Assembly (NCBI GenBank): GCA_964030475.1
Contig: CAXIPT010000001.1
Span: 161,526-225,525, forward strand
Length of the DNA: 64,000 nt
Direction: 5' to 3'
From: Tethya wilhelma
Taxonomy: Eukaryota; Porifera; Demospongiae; Tethyida; Tethyidae
Shown: in pieces, positions 1-11,668 of the stretch
Layout of the letters: the number at the start of each line of letters is the position of its first letter
Numbering within the stretch: the stretch's first letter is position 1
The notes under the pieces: model-generated
Seen by the model: the letters and a program-made list of their open reading frames with translations, nothing else
Database searches by the model: none
What the model was told of the DNA's origin: nothing
Program-made: the position numbers and the translations under genes

Positions 1-1950
1 TTTTTTGAAAATTTTAGCTAAACAAAGTGAAATGTTGCATATCTATGAGGTGTACAAATTTGTACACCTCCAAAATTACGAAGAGTATACAAATTTGTAC
101 ACTTTCAAATTTTGAAGGGTGTACAAATTTGTACACCCACACAAGATGTAAAAAATTTGTACAAATTTATATATACCATTGGTCAGGTCAAGGGTGTAAA
201 ATTTGTATACCCATGTCAGAATTCACACATCTTTGTTCAACTTTAGACACTTTATGTAACTTTTGTCAAGATTTGAAATAATTAAGACTTGTATGCTGAA
301 ATTTTACAAAAAAAAGTAAACGGAAGACCAATTCCATAATGTGTTAAGTATGATTTTGACAAAAATTACCATCTTCCAATTTCACAAGTAAACCATATCA
401 TCATCTTGGTTTCTCATCATTGAATTGAAATAATTAAGACTTGTATGTCTTCATCAAAATTTAAATATGACATCAAAATATATCATTTGAAAGATCTCTT
501 TGTGCTGATCACAATGGTACCAATCCCAGCTCAATACGACCTTCCTATGCTGAGATATTCTTGATAATGTGTTGAGAACCTATACCATCATACAGTGATG
601 AGAAACCAAGAACCTAAAATCATCATACGTGATGAGAAACCAAGAACCCAGCAACACATTACCAGGCTTATCTCAGCCTAGGAAAGTCGTATTGAAATGG
701 GACTGGCACCACTGTGGTTAGAGTGATGAGAGCTTTAAAATGATATGGCTTACTTGTGAAATTGGAAGATGGTAATTTTTGTCAAAATCGCACTTGATCA
801 AAGGCTATAATCCATGGTTTTTGATGATTTTCATCAAAATTCAAATCTTGCAATAAACTATACCATTTGAAAGATCTCTTTGTGCTGATCACAATGGTAC
901 CATTCCTAGCTTAATACGACCTTCCTAGGCTGAGATATTCTTGATAATGTGTTGAGAACTTAAACCATCATACAGTGATGAGAAACCAAGAACCTCAAAC
1001 CATCATACTGATGAGAAACCAAGAACCTAAAACCATCATAAGTGATGAGAAACCAAGAACCCAGCAACACATTACCAAGCCTATCTCAGCCTAGGAAGGT
1101 CGTATTGAAATGGGACTGGCACCACTGTGGTCAGAGTGATGAGAGCTTTCAAATGATATGATTTACTTGTAAAATTCGAAAATGGTAATTTTTGTCAAAA
1201 TCGCACTTGACCAAAGGCTATAATCCATGGTTTTTGATGATTTTCATCAAAATTTAAATCTGGCATCAAAATATATCATTTGAAAGATATGTTTGTGCTG
1301 ATCATAATGGTACCTATCCAGCTTAATATGACCTTCCTAGGCTGAGATATTCTTGATAATGTGTTGAGAACCTATACCATCATACAGTGATGAGAAACCA
1401 AGAACCTAAAACCATCATACGTGATGAGAAACCAAGAACCCAGCAACACATTACCAGGCCTATCTCAGCCTAGGAAGGTCGTATTGAGATGGGACTGGCA
1501 CCACTGTGGTCAGAGTGATGAGAGCTTTCAAATGATATGGTTTACTTTTGAAATTGGAAAATGGTAATTTTTGTCAAAATCGCTCTTAACACATTATGGA
1601 ATTGGTTTTCCGTTTATATGAGAGGGTGCTAAAATTCACTAAGTTTTTGTAAAATTTCAGCATACAAGTCTTAATTATATCAAATCTTGACAAAATCTTA
1701 CATAAAGTGTCCAAAGTTGAACAAAGATGTGTGAATTCTGACATGGGTATACAAATTTGTACATCCTTGACCTGACCAATGGTAAATTTGTACAAATTTT
1801 TTACATTTTGAGTAAAATTTGAAAGTGTACAAATTTGTATACTCTTCGTAATTTTGGAGTTGTACAAATTTGTACACCTCATAGATATGCAACATTTCAC
1901 TTTGTTTAGCTAAAATTTTCGAAAAATTCTTACATTCTAAAGATGACAAT
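1..1950. mobile_element. Foldback transposable element with nested palindromes
   Basis: The first ~330 bases reappear inverted at about 1586-1945, forming long imperfect terminal inverted repeats. The arms contain short perfect palindromes, for example 47-70 and 117-138, both built on GTGTACAAATTTGTACAC. Between the arms lie three ~380-bp repeats (about 440-800, 830-1190, 1240-1600). Each is itself an imperfect palindrome holding copies of a GATGAGAAACCAAGAACC motif. No credible protein is encoded; the short ORFs are just the arms read in frame. This resembles a non-autonomous foldback element. The left end may lie before the window start. Confidence 0.75.
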
Positions 1951-2084
1951 TTTTTTCTGGCAAAAGCTTTTTTAGCAATTTTTTTTCAGTTTTAATTTTA
2001 AAAATGTCGAAATTTACCAAAAAGTCTACAAAATTTAGTAAGCCCTATTTCATAAACAGAAGGGTAATTTCATAATGTGTTAAG

Positions 2085-2588
2085 AACCTTTTCTCATTAA
2101 AACTACTGAAGAACCCAAGAACCTTTTCTCATTAAAACTACTGAAGAACCCAAGAACCTTTTCTCATTAAAACTAATGGAGAACCCAAGAACCTTTCCCA
2201 CTAAAACTAGTGGAGAACCCAAGAACCTTTTCCTATTAAAACTATAGTGGAGAACCCAAGAACCTTTTCTCATTAAAACTACTGGAGAACCTAAGAACCT
2301 TTCCCATCATAACTACTGGAGAACCCAAGAACCTTTCCCATCATAACTACTGGAGAACCCAAGAACCTTTCCCACTAAAACTAGTGGAGAACCCAAGAAC
2401 CTTTTCCCATTAAAACTAGTGGAGAACCCAAGAACCTTTTCCCATTAAAACTAGTGGAGAACCCAAGAACCTTTCCCACTAAACTAGTGGAGAACCCAAG
2501 AACCTTTCCCACTAAAACTAGTGGAGAACCCAAGAACCTTTTTCCATTAAAACTAGTGGAGAACCCAAGAACCTTTCCTCATTAAAAT
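2085..2588. repeat. Minisatellite, ~33-36 bp unit, about 14 copies
   Basis: Head-to-tail copies of a unit reading roughly AAGAACCTTTTCCCATTAAA then ACTAGTGGAGAACCC. Variants differ in the TTTCCCA/TTTTCTCATT part and in ACTAGTGG/ACTACTGG. The AAGAACC core is also found in the foldback element just upstream, so the two are probably related. Confidence 0.9.
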
Positions 2589-3425
2589 GAAGGCACCGAG
2601 GGGCCCTCAACTAGCTACCACACTTATATGCATACAGTGTAAAAGAGTGTAACATAACTCAGTATCACTGAAAACTTCAAAACTACAGGCTATGATCCAT
2701 CTAGTGGCCGGCATAGCTAACATGGCTATGGTGAAGCAGCACATGTTATAGACTATAAACCAGATGAGCTCTGCTACGGTTATGTACATGCATTGGAATA
2801 CTCAGCTGCCATCAAAGTCTAGCACTGAGCTGGGCCTCAGTAAGAGCCTAGCTAACCACAGATGCATTAGCTATAATGATCCATAGCTTGGGTAAAGTCT
2901 TTGCATGCCCTATATGCTTACATAGAAAGCAGACCAACTCATGTCTGTCTTGCCAAACAACACTAACCAACAGCCATGCATGCAAAGAGCAATGCAGCAT
3001 TGGACCTCAGCAACACAAATTCTAGATAACGCACACCAAATTAGTAGGCGTGGCCTCGAAGCTAAGCGCTCAAAGAAGCACAAAAGCCTCAAAACTCAAG
3101 AACTACAGTGTTTTGGACAGCAAAAAATATATTTTTACAAGGTCATTCAGAGTTATGAACGTAAGTACCATCAATTTTGTCGCTAGAGCTGTCTTTCTTG
3201 AGATTTCGATGGGACAGAGAGACAAAACGACTACCGTAACCCTCTGCACGTACTACGCACGCGCCGAGGCTTAATTAACTATGAACTCCAAATATCTTGT
3301 CATTCTCAGACAAGCTAGAGAAGGAAAGAGAGAGCTTGTCTATCGAGCTAGCCCATTCTTGATTCAACAATCTCTTCCAACAATGTCATGCAATGGGTGT
3401 AGCTACATAGACTAGGGGTGTTCCC
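2589..3425. other. Intergenic, no gene seen
   Basis: Short ORFs in several frames lack splice or domain support. It lies downstream of the TNPO3 stop codon and probably contains its 3' UTR. Confidence 0.4.
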
Positions 3426-3692
3426 TTACTTGGCAATATTCCCTATGCACTCTATCTTCTGTTCCTCCGTGACCCTGAGGCTACCACTCATAGGGATGGC
3501 ATCCACAGCCGCCTTCAGGAACACACACACATCCTACACAGAGAAAGAGAGCACAAAGGTCACCAGAGACTAATGAGGAGGGGCTCCCCCACACCCACCT
3601 CCTTGGCAAACTGGAGCAGCTCCCAAAGCACCTCCGTTGACTCAGCTATCATGAACGTCGGCAGATTGACAAACCCACTCACCAGACCTTAG

Positions 3693-3739
<47 letters not shown>

Positions 3740-5353
3740 AGTGACCATACTGTATAGTGAAGACTGTATTAAGTACCTCAGTGAAGCAGGAGAGTGAGCC
3801 CAGGATGAAGATGACATCTTTGATCAGTTCTGCAACGTTATCTCTGAAGGCAGCAAAGTCATCTGCCTCATCAGGGACAGTGGTCTGGAGGGAGACACAC
3901 ACACACACACAGTAAGCTCTGGGAGGTTAGGGTGGACACTGTAACTCAATCAGAAACAGGATCTATGCAATCAGGTCAGGCATCATTCTAGGGATAGCAT
4001 AATTATTCATCTGATCTTGAAATTCAAGATCTAAAACAACATAATTATGTTTGGGTTGATAGAAACCCTTGGATGTAAGGGGAAGCAAAACCACACAGCT
4101 AAAGTATTACGACAGACTAGGCTGTTATAGCAAGACCCTCTCTTACTGGGCTGCTAGTCTACCTCCCTCTCTTGCTGAGCTGTTAGTCTACCAGCCACCT
4201 CCCTCTCTTACTGGGCTGCTAGTCTACCTCCTGGGCTGCTAGTCTACCTCCCTGTCTTACTGGGCTGCTGTCCTCATCCAGCTGACAGTGGACACACAGA
4301 CTGGAGACCAGCCGCTGGATGTAAGGCTTGTAGAGGGTGGTCAGATCCCTGTCGTTGACCTTCATCAGCTCCTCACTCAGTCTGTACCACACATTGAAGG
4401 TGATGTCAGCAATCTGGGCACCAGGGAGGGAGAATCAATCAACAACATCAATAACAGGGGCTACCCATTATTAATGATATGGGTTACTGATATTAAAGAC
4501 AGGGGCTACCCATTATTAATGACATGGGTTACTAATATTAAAGACAAAGGCTACCCATTCTAAATGACAGGGGCTACCTCGTAGTCGGGATGAGAGACAC
4601 ACTCCAGCAACATGTCATAGATGGTGAGGTCGCCCAGCTCTGAGTTGGGATGGAGGACAGTGTAATAGAGGAAGGTCTCTGCCAGCTCCGTGAAGATACG
4701 ACACAGGGAGTATGCCCTGTAGTGGTTGCCATGGTAATGAGTTACCATGGTAACTAATGTGATGATGTAATACCTATTTGAGTCTTCTGATTGGACGGCT
4801 GCTTGAAAGACTGGGAGGAGTTTCTTGATTTGTGTCTGGAGTACGACAGCCAGAGGGTAGCACTGGGTGATGTCCTCACACATGAACAGGGTGGAACAGA
4901 TACAGTCAGTGGCGGCTTCATACAGCTTCTGGGGCACCTCCAGCAGGTACTGAGAGAGAGAGAGAGAGAGAGAGAGAGGAGGGGGGATAATGGCTAGAGA
5001 GGAAGGATACAAATAGAGTACCAACCAGAGTATGGAATGGAGCAGCAAACAGGTCACTACGGGCTAGCTCCTCAGCAGGGAAGTTCCCCAGTTGTATCCA
5101 GGAGCTGAGACAGGCAAACACCTGGGGAGGAGTGAGGGGAGAAACATACACCATCACAGGAGGTAGCCCCCATGACTGACAGGCAGCCTCCATGAGAGGT
5201 GCAGTGACTGACCCTGGTCTGGATGTCAGGGAGGGAGGAGCAGGAGGTGAGGCAGGCCGCCAGGAGGGAGAGGACAGAGGTACAGTCCTTGCCAAGGGTG
5301 GCACGTAGCTCCTTGCGTCGATTCTGACCAAGACGAAGAGAACGGTTGTTGAT

Positions 5354-5402
<49 letters not shown>

Positions 5403-6156
5403 TGAGTTGGTTCCCCTCCTCTTCTAACCACTCACCTCCTCAGGGAGGACTATGAGCACATCCAACAGCACTGGTATGGTGGACATGTCACTACTGAACC
5501 TGAAGGTGTGAGGGAATGGAGTGGTTTCACCTCACATTGCGTGGGTACCAGAAAGAGGACTCACCTCTGGATGAGATCAGCTACCACTGAACTCCAACCA
5601 CTCATCTGTAGAGCGAGATCAGCCAGGGCCATTGCAAGCTAGAGGAGGGGAGACACATTGACTCAATGGAGGGGGAGACTAACACACTACAGGGTACCTG
5701 TCTCGTGATCTGTATGGGGGCTGCTCTCAGGTTTTGAAGGTGGTTTAAGATGGAGTCTCTGAGAGCCTGCCAACAACAGTGAGTCACTTGTTGAATCACA
5801 ATACACTACAACCCATCTACACAACATCATGTGTGAGTGACGTACCACATGGGTCTCTGGAGGAAGCTCCTCAAAGGAGAACCTCACTTTACTCTGCATG
5901 GTCTGTGCAGCGAAATAGCTGGACTGCATATCGCCTTGCATGAGGAGCAGCTGGTCGGCAACCTCCCAGGCGTGCACCTGATCAAGAACACTGTTTTTCA
6001 TACATTGTTGTGGTGTGCAATATTTAGAGTTAGCTCGCTTACTGATTGTTGGAGCTGCATGAGCCATAGCGAGGCCTTCTCCTTCTCGCTGTTGTCCTCT
6101 CCTCTGTAAAGAGCCTCCAGCGCACGCAGCACCACTTCCAGCGTAGGCTTCTCCAT
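3426..6156 (-). CDS. TNPO3: Transportin-3 (importin-beta family), central part missing
   Basis: TNPO3 is a karyopherin that imports SR-type splicing factors into the nucleus. Eleven exons match the first ~385 residues of animal TNPO3: 6043-6156, 5846-5977, 5698-5766, 5565-5638, 5436-5499, 5213-5353, 5026-5121, 4774-4949, 4578-4716, 4261-4413, 3777-3884. Diagnostic stretches include SYFAAQTM, CRIFTELAETFL and DEADDF followed by LIKDVIFILGS. Two further exons (3599-3687, 3533-3426) match the extreme C-terminus (STEVLWELLQF). About 450 residues of HEAT repeats expected between them are absent. Exon 3777-3884 ends in phase 0, but the next exon reads only if entered in phase 2, so direct splicing hits a stop. 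A (TG)n tract fills the 89-bp gap. This is either a collapsed assembly or a real deletion. The start is the Met of MEKPTLEVV. Confidence 0.88.
3693..3738. repeat. (TG)n microsatellite at the site of missing TNPO3 exons
   Basis: Pure TG dinucleotide run in the short interval between the N-terminal and C-terminal TNPO3 exons. It is a plausible collapse or deletion point. Confidence 0.9.
4138..4270 (-). repeat. Tandem copies of an exon end plus its splice donor
   Basis: On the minus strand the end of TNPO3 exon 10 and its donor (AGCAGCCCA followed by GTAAGA) are followed by several degenerate copies of the same 25-35 bp unit. Each copy carries a GTAAGA- or GCAAGA-like donor or part of it. Confidence 0.7.
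4440..4575. repeat. Short tandem repeat, ~43 bp unit, three copies
   Basis: Units begin GGGGCTACCCATT or AGGCTACCCATT and end with ATTAAAGACA. They sit in the TNPO3 intron between exons 9 and 10. Confidence 0.8.
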
Positions 6157-6280
6157 GCTCTCGCCAACTCGCCCACCTTGATAACACACAAAGAGTACAC
6201 GGAGAATTTACGGATTCACACACGTTGCAACGTAACCGATTTTTTGTGGCAGAGAACCCCCTCGAACTGTTCGTGTCAAG
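6157..6280. promoter_or_regulatory. Bidirectional promoter between TNPO3 and SNRPE
   Basis: The TNPO3 start (minus, 6156) and the SNRPE start (plus, 6281) are only 124 bp apart and diverge, so one compact promoter must serve both. The same arrangement is kept in the second copy at 11539-11668. No TATA box is evident. Confidence 0.6.
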
Positions 6281-6857
6281 ATGGCCTACAGAGCACAGAA
6301 AGTACAGAAAGTGATGGTCCAACCTATCGTATCCTGTAGATCATAATGGCTGCATGCTGGTACTTTGTCCGTGGGCTTGCAGCTAGCAATTTGTCAATAT
6401 ACTCTATTTAATGCACACCATATTGTAAGGGTGTATGTGTATTCATGAGATGCTGCAAATTCCTTAACATTTCCCTCAGAACCTGATCTTCAGATACCTT
6501 CAGAATGTTAGTTAATACAGCAGAGTACATCACCTGTAGCTGTGCATGATTTAGCTGTGTTTGTATGTCTTGCCTGTGAGTGTCATCTCAATGTGCATGC
6601 TTTTATATGTATGTTTGCAGAAATCTCGTGTTCAAGTGTGGTTGTATGGACGAGGAAAGATGAGAATTGAAGGAATTATCATTGTAAGTGAGCCCCTCTG
6701 AGTGTGTCTATACCATATACAGTGCCCCATGTCTCATCAGTGTTAATGTAGCTGATACTACATGTGTAATGTATCCAGGGGTTTGATGAGTTCATGAATC
6801 TGGTGATGGATGAGGCTGAAGAGGTATTCCTGAAGGAAGGCATTCGAAAACCAATTG
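6281..6857 (+). pseudogene. SNRPE: Sm protein E, truncated copy lacking the last exon
   Basis: Sm E is a core protein of spliceosomal snRNPs. Exons 6281-6328 (MAYRAQKVQKVMVQPI), 6480-6506 (NLIFRYLQN), 6621-6683 (Sm1 motif region) and 6779-6857 (GFDEFMNLVMDEAEEV) match animal SNRPE with good splice sites. The last exon, carrying the Sm2 motif, is absent: similarity to the second copy stops near 6999 and unrelated sequence follows. On its own this copy cannot make a complete Sm fold. It is either a broken duplicate or the end of an unmerged haplotype. Confidence 0.8.
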
Positions 6858-7082
6858 GTATGTTACTCTTAGTTGCATGGACTGTACATGTGCATCAGTT
6901 GGTAGTGTGCTGACAACTCTATAGATAGTCATGCACTAGTCACTTGGTTCGTCAGTTGCAGGCATTGTAGTATATAACAAGCAATAAAATGACCAGTGCA
7001 AACTCAAGCTGTGATGGTAATGCACAACCACGAATGAAGTGATTATGTTAATAATGAACATTGTTGTTGTGTTGAATTTAAT

Positions 7083-7206
7083 AGATATTGATGAGTGTGA
7101 GACAAACAATATTGGCTGTTCACAGAATTGTGTCAACACAATAGGCTCTTTTTTCTGCCACTGTAACTCGGGATTTGAGCTCAACACAGACAATTCCACT
7201 TGTCAT
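7083..7206 (+). other. Orphan calcium-binding EGF-like exon
   Basis: A phase-1 exon bounded by AG and GT encodes a typical cbEGF module. It starts DIDECETNN and has the spaced cysteines of CSQNC, GSFFCHC and STCH, with the NTIGSFFC signature. cbEGF modules occur in secreted or membrane extracellular proteins. No neighbouring exons of such a gene were found, so this may be a stranded exon of a shuffled or deleted gene, or part of a gene whose other exons are not assembled here. Confidence 0.65.
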
Positions 7207-8660
7207 GGTAAAAAATTAGTTAACAATTCACAGAAGCATTACTATTTGGTAATTGATTTCATTAGTGTAAATAAGTGTGGTTCAAATCATGGTTTGACTG
7301 GAAGCAGGCCTGTCCTATTAGGAGGAAGAGAGCCTGAAAAACAGATATGATTATAATGTGGTCTGCAGTTTCCCCTTTGAATACTGCCACTAAGTGACAA
7401 TGGGAAAAAGTCTTTTCCCTCGTGCTGCATTATAGTTTTGTCAAGAAACTAAAAGCATTGACTGCTGTTAGCATGAAGTACTGCCCTAGAAAAAAGCTAA
7501 GTTGGCAAAAATTTTTTGCAGTTTTAAACATATTCTTACCGCTATTCTTGTCGATATTAGATGAAGTCCAAGTAGACAAAGTGTAGAAGCTCCCCAATAA
7601 AAAATAGCTTCTTGTTAATACCGAGCACTACCTTAGGAGAGGTTTAGTATCAAACACTAAATTGTGTAATCCAGGACCTGAATTGCAAAAAAATAAACCA
7701 CCAATATTATAATGGTGTAGGAAGCAAACTTTATATGTGGAGAAGCAAATTTTACAGCCATGCATATTCATGTTGCTTATGAATATTATAATTAGAGTTA
7801 TCCCTTTAAATTCTTTAATAGCAGTCCCTGACAGTAGCTCAGCTGTAACACTGCATGCGCACTAATTTCTTCCTGCCACTTATCTAACCAATCTTACTCA
7901 CTGTGGTCATTACCAGATTCTGGTAACGTGGAACAAAAAGTAGTATACGCAATCCACCAGACTCTCCCATTTTTTGCGGAGAGTCTGGCTAGCGAGACTA
8001 CACAGAAACTTCTCTATGGTTGGATTTTGCTAGTTATATATATATATAGGTTTATTAATCTTGATTTTACCATTACTGTCTGCAAGATTGATGCTGTCAG
8101 TTTAGCTCATGATCAGCACAAAAAAGTAAAACTGCTATGCAGCCACATGATTATTTCTTAATATTAACCTTTAATCCTCTAGCCAGTTAACTGGAACACT
8201 TGCATGAATATGCTTATTTTTATTCATGACCTTTTTCCCAGAATTATTCATATTCAAATACTAGCCTGTAACCTTAATATGGTGGCAATCTGACCAGAAA
8301 AACAGTCCCTGCAGTTGTATAGTAGGTGGTGTTGCTTCTAGAAAATGCCACCTTGCAACAGTCAATCACTACATGGCTCAAATTGGCGAATATATGCAGG
8401 TGTCCTCAGTATTGTAGCAAAGTGTTGTTTCATGCACAATAGTGCTAACTACTGTATAGGACTGCCACAAAAATTTGGCAGATTTGAATATTGGCAGATT
8501 GGCGGTTTTGGTAAGGATTGTCAATGTTAATGTGCTAAACGAGTCATTTTTGCACAGCACATATGAATACATATTTTAGCATTGTAATTTATGCATATTC
8601 GTTGTATCACGTGCGAATGGCGCACGTGTGGGAGGGGCTGTTGAGTCTATCCAAAGGGGC
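7207..8660. other. Intergenic, no gene seen
   Basis: AT-rich sequence without convincing exons. A short AT tract lies at about 8036-8050. Just before the next gene is the motif GCACGTGTGGGAGGGGCTG (about 8622-8640). Confidence 0.4.
8622..8640 (+). promoter_or_regulatory. Promoter-proximal motif shared with 21296
   Basis: GCACGTGTGGGAGGGGCTG is followed ~75 bp later by the start codon of the small proline-rich gene. The same 19-mer with a single change (G to A) lies just upstream of the secreted-protein gene at 21324. It combines an E-box-like CACGTG with a G-rich GGGAGGGG block. Confidence 0.4.
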
Positions 8661-8714
8661 GTATCATTGTGAGTGAGAAACAGAAAGTCACTACTTTACT
8701 GAGTACTACACAAC

Positions 8715-9465
8715 GATGAGTGGTGAGTGATTAATAATTATATAGTGTAGAGTTTAGCCTTTATAGCATGCTGCCCTTGAGCTCATAATAATGAAGCATC
8801 AATTCAGGTTTTTTAACAATGGTTCCCTGAGTGCCCTGAGAGATCATGCATAACATTGTACCTTTCATAATCAGTCTACCATCATACATGTTTATAGCAT
8901 GGACAGCTATAAACACTCCATTATGTAATCTAACCTCATCTACTGATAGACAATAGACCCACTCCAGCTCCTAGAGCAGCACCAGTGCCATCATCGCGGA
9001 GAGCACAAGCCTATCGGGCCTCTGAAGATGTACCAACAAGTGCTCCTCCTCCAAGGCCACAACGAACCATTCCACAATCACCACAGAGTCTTTCGATCCC
9101 CTCAAGAGATCCTAAGAGTCATTCAGACAGACCTCCTACCCCAGCAGGATGGGAGTCAAGATATTGGCACCAAGTTACGGTAATGGCACACAATTCATCC
9201 TATTTTGAAGACTCATACTGACTCTTGTATCAGTCTGTATAATTATATCAGTGCGTGTAATTCAAAAGCTGTGCAAGCTTGAACTTCAGTATGGTTCAAT
9301 GTCAATTATTAATGGCCAGTGAATCAGTGCACACAGCTTTTTGCCAGTTTACTATAGATATTTGCCTGAGCTGGCATAGGGATGGTTCTTCAGGTTTGGG
9401 ATTAATATGTAAATCTCTCTTTGTAGGATCCAAAGTTGATTCACCGTGCAGCCACCAGGACGTAG
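8715..9465 (+). CDS. Small proline-rich hypothetical protein
   Basis: Proposed three-exon gene: a tiny first exon ATGAGTG at about 8715-8721 before GTGAGT, exon 2 at 8950-9179, and exon 3 at 9427-9465 ending in TAG. The joins are in frame and give about 91 residues, beginning MSDNRPTPAPRAAPVPSS. The product is rich in Pro, Ser and Arg with several PxxP stretches, then GWESRYWHQVT, and ends KLIHRAATRT. No signal peptide or membrane segment is seen and I do not recognise the family. The last exon could be replaced by another. Proline-rich segments like this often bind SH3-type domains, which is inference only. Confidence 0.4.
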
Positions 9466-9720
9466 TGCCAGATCTTTCTGCGAGTAGTTGAGCCGGGTTG
9501 CAGAGTATGTCCAGTAGAATAATTAAGACACAAGTGAGTCTGAGTTGGCAAGTGGTGGAATAGTGTTACAGAAATTTAGTAAGCTAATGTTGGAAACAAA
9601 AGCCAAGTCAATAAGTGATGGGTCAGAGTGAGGAGCAATGTGTGTAGGAGATGTAACTACCCTATGTATTGGGAATTTAAGAATAGAATAATAGGTAAAT
9701 TTTTGAGCATAATTTCACAA

Positions 9721-10040
9721 GGCCCATTCCTACTATACGTACTACCGTACGTATGATATTATCATACGTACGGTAGTACGTATAGTAGGAATGGGCCGAA
9801 TGCCCCATAGGTACAATACAAAATATTTCATCTATATAAATTTCTAAAAAAAGAAAATTTAACCTTTAAACCCTTTTTAATGTTCTTTCCAGGTAGATTT
9901 TGATTGTATTCGAAGAGTAGAACTCAGAAACAGCCTCCAGAGCACTCGTAGGAGTCGCTTGGTTAGAAGCCATACCGGTGCAAATTTGTTCCTCTAACTT
10001 ACGTACTTACGTACGTACGTACGTACGTACGTACTTCCTA
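9721..10040. mobile_element. MITE with perfect 37-bp hairpin and ACGT-repeat arm
   Basis: 9721-9757 and 9761-9797 are exact reverse complements separated by three bases, so this is a perfect hairpin. Downstream come an ACGTACGT run and the phrase TTCCTAACTGACTTACTTGA. Related copies lie at 44826-45159 and, inverted, at about 25640-25736. Both of those abut assembly gaps. Confidence 0.75.
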
Positions 10041-10387
10041 ACTGACTTACTTGAAAACGATTTTAAGAAAAACGAAATAACTTGTGACCGTTTTGAACAG
10101 AGTATAGTATTATTCATAGTAGGTAGTATATTCCTTGATACTTACTTGCTACATAACTGAAGAGAGCAAAGAACTGGAAGGCTATGAACAAGAATACATA
10201 TAAATTTCTGTACTATTTATACGAACTCCACGTGGTCTGTAAAGGTCGTCAAAGACATAAAGCTTGTGCCGGCCACGTGGATGCGTGTAGCGCATGCGCA
10301 TATGAGTATAGTGGTCCAGCAACCAGTTATGGCCAGATATAACCAGTTCGGTGACCAGTTTTAAGCAGTTTTGGTGACTTTTCCTGA

Positions 10388-10462
10388 TGTTCCAAAGTGT
10401 CTTCTTAGAGTCGTTCCAAAGTGTCTTCTTTGAGTCGTTCCTCAAGTGTCTTCTTTGAATAG
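10388..10462. repeat. Three tandem ~24-bp units
   Basis: Copies of GTTCCAAAGTGTCTTCTT followed by TGAGTC or close variants. The flanking 10041-10570 shows no gene. Confidence 0.7.
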
Positions 10463-10612
10463 TTCCTCGGACAGTTTCCCGCGAGCTCTTGTCTCAAGTT
10501 CCAGCACTGATCTACTGGCACATGAGATAAGTTGAAGTAGCTAACTTTTTGTTGTTTTAGCTAGGGTGACCATGACTGACAGGCAGCCTCCATGAGAGGT
10601 GCAGTGACTGAC

Positions 10613-11538
10613 CCTGGTCTGGATGTCAGGGAGGGAGGAACAGGAGGTGAGGCAGGCCGCCAGGAGGGAGAGGACAGAGGTACAGTCCTTGCCGAGGGTG
10701 GCACGCAGCTCCTTACGTCGATTCTGACCAAGACGAAGAGAACGGTTGTTGATCTGAGAGAGAGAGAGAGAGAGTCAGTGAGTTGGTTCCCCTCCTCTTC
10801 TAGCCACTCACCTCCTCAGGGAGGACTATAAGCACATCCAACAGCACTGGTATGGTGGACATGTCACTACTGAACCTGAAGGTGTGAAGGAATGGAGTGG
10901 TTTCACCTCACATTGCGTGGGCACCAGAAAGAGGACTCACCTCTGGATGAGATCAGCTACCACTGAACTCCAGCCACTCATCTGTAGAGCGAGATCAGCC
11001 AGGGCCATTGCAAGCTAGAGGAGGGGAGAGACATGGAGCCTTGACTCAATGGAGGGGGAGACTAACACAATACAGGGTACCTGTCTCGTGATCTGTATGG
11101 GGGCTGCTCTCAGGTTTTGAAGGTGGTTTAAGATGGAGTCTCTGAGAGCCTGCCAACAACAGTGAGTCACTTGTTGAATCACAATACACTACAACCCATC
11201 TACACAACATCATGTGTGAGTGACGTACCACATGGGTCTCTGGAGGAAGCTCCTCAAAGGAGAACCTCACTTTACTTTGCATGGTCTGTGCAGCGAAATA
11301 GCTGGACTGCATGTCGCCTTGCATGAGGAGCAGCTGGTCGGCAACCTCCCAGGCGTGCACCTGATCAAGAACACTGGTTTTCATACATTGTTGTGGTGTG
11401 CAATATTTAGAGTAGCTCGCTCACTGATTGTTGGAGCTGCATGAGCCATAGCGAGGCCTTCTCCTTCTCGCTGTTGTCCTCTCCTCTGTAAAGAGCCTCC
11501 AGCGCACGCAGAACCACTTCCAGCGTAGGCTTCTCCAT
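10613..11538 (-). pseudogene. TNPO3: Transportin-3 5' fragment, exons 1-6
   Basis: Exons 11425-11538, 11229-11360, 11081-11149, 10941-11014, 10812-10875 and 10613-10753 have exactly the same lengths and phases as exons 1-6 of the first copy. They encode about 198 residues of the N-terminal HEAT region, including the RanGTP-binding end of this karyopherin. Similarity stops at about 10571 in the following intron and no later exons exist before unrelated sequence. It is a truncated gene or the end of an alternative haplotype. Confidence 0.85.
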
Positions 11539-11668
11539 GCTCTCGCCAACTCGCCCACCTTGATAACACACAAAGAGTACACGGAGAATTTACGGATTCA
11601 CACACGTTGCAACGTAACCGATTTCTTGTGGCAGAGAAAGTCAAACCCCTCGAACTGTTCGTGTCAAG

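Larger units (their letters stand above)
5171..6999. repeat. Duplicated TNPO3-SNRPE segment, copy 1
   Basis: Near-identical to 10571-12600 apart from scattered substitutions, small indels and a ~210-bp MITE found only in copy 2. Both breakpoints fall inside genes: the left in TNPO3 intron 6 and the right in SNRPE intron 4. Confidence 0.9.

Noticed and set aside
27..1900. Two similar small proteins starting MKCCISMRCTNLY on opposite strands
   Set aside because: They are the two inverted-repeat arms of the foldback element translated; AT-rich palindromes give the open frames.
2085..2588. Possible CRISPR-like array of ~35-bp repeats
   Set aside because: Repeats are contiguous without unique spacers and vary from unit to unit, in clearly eukaryotic DNA. 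It is a minisatellite.
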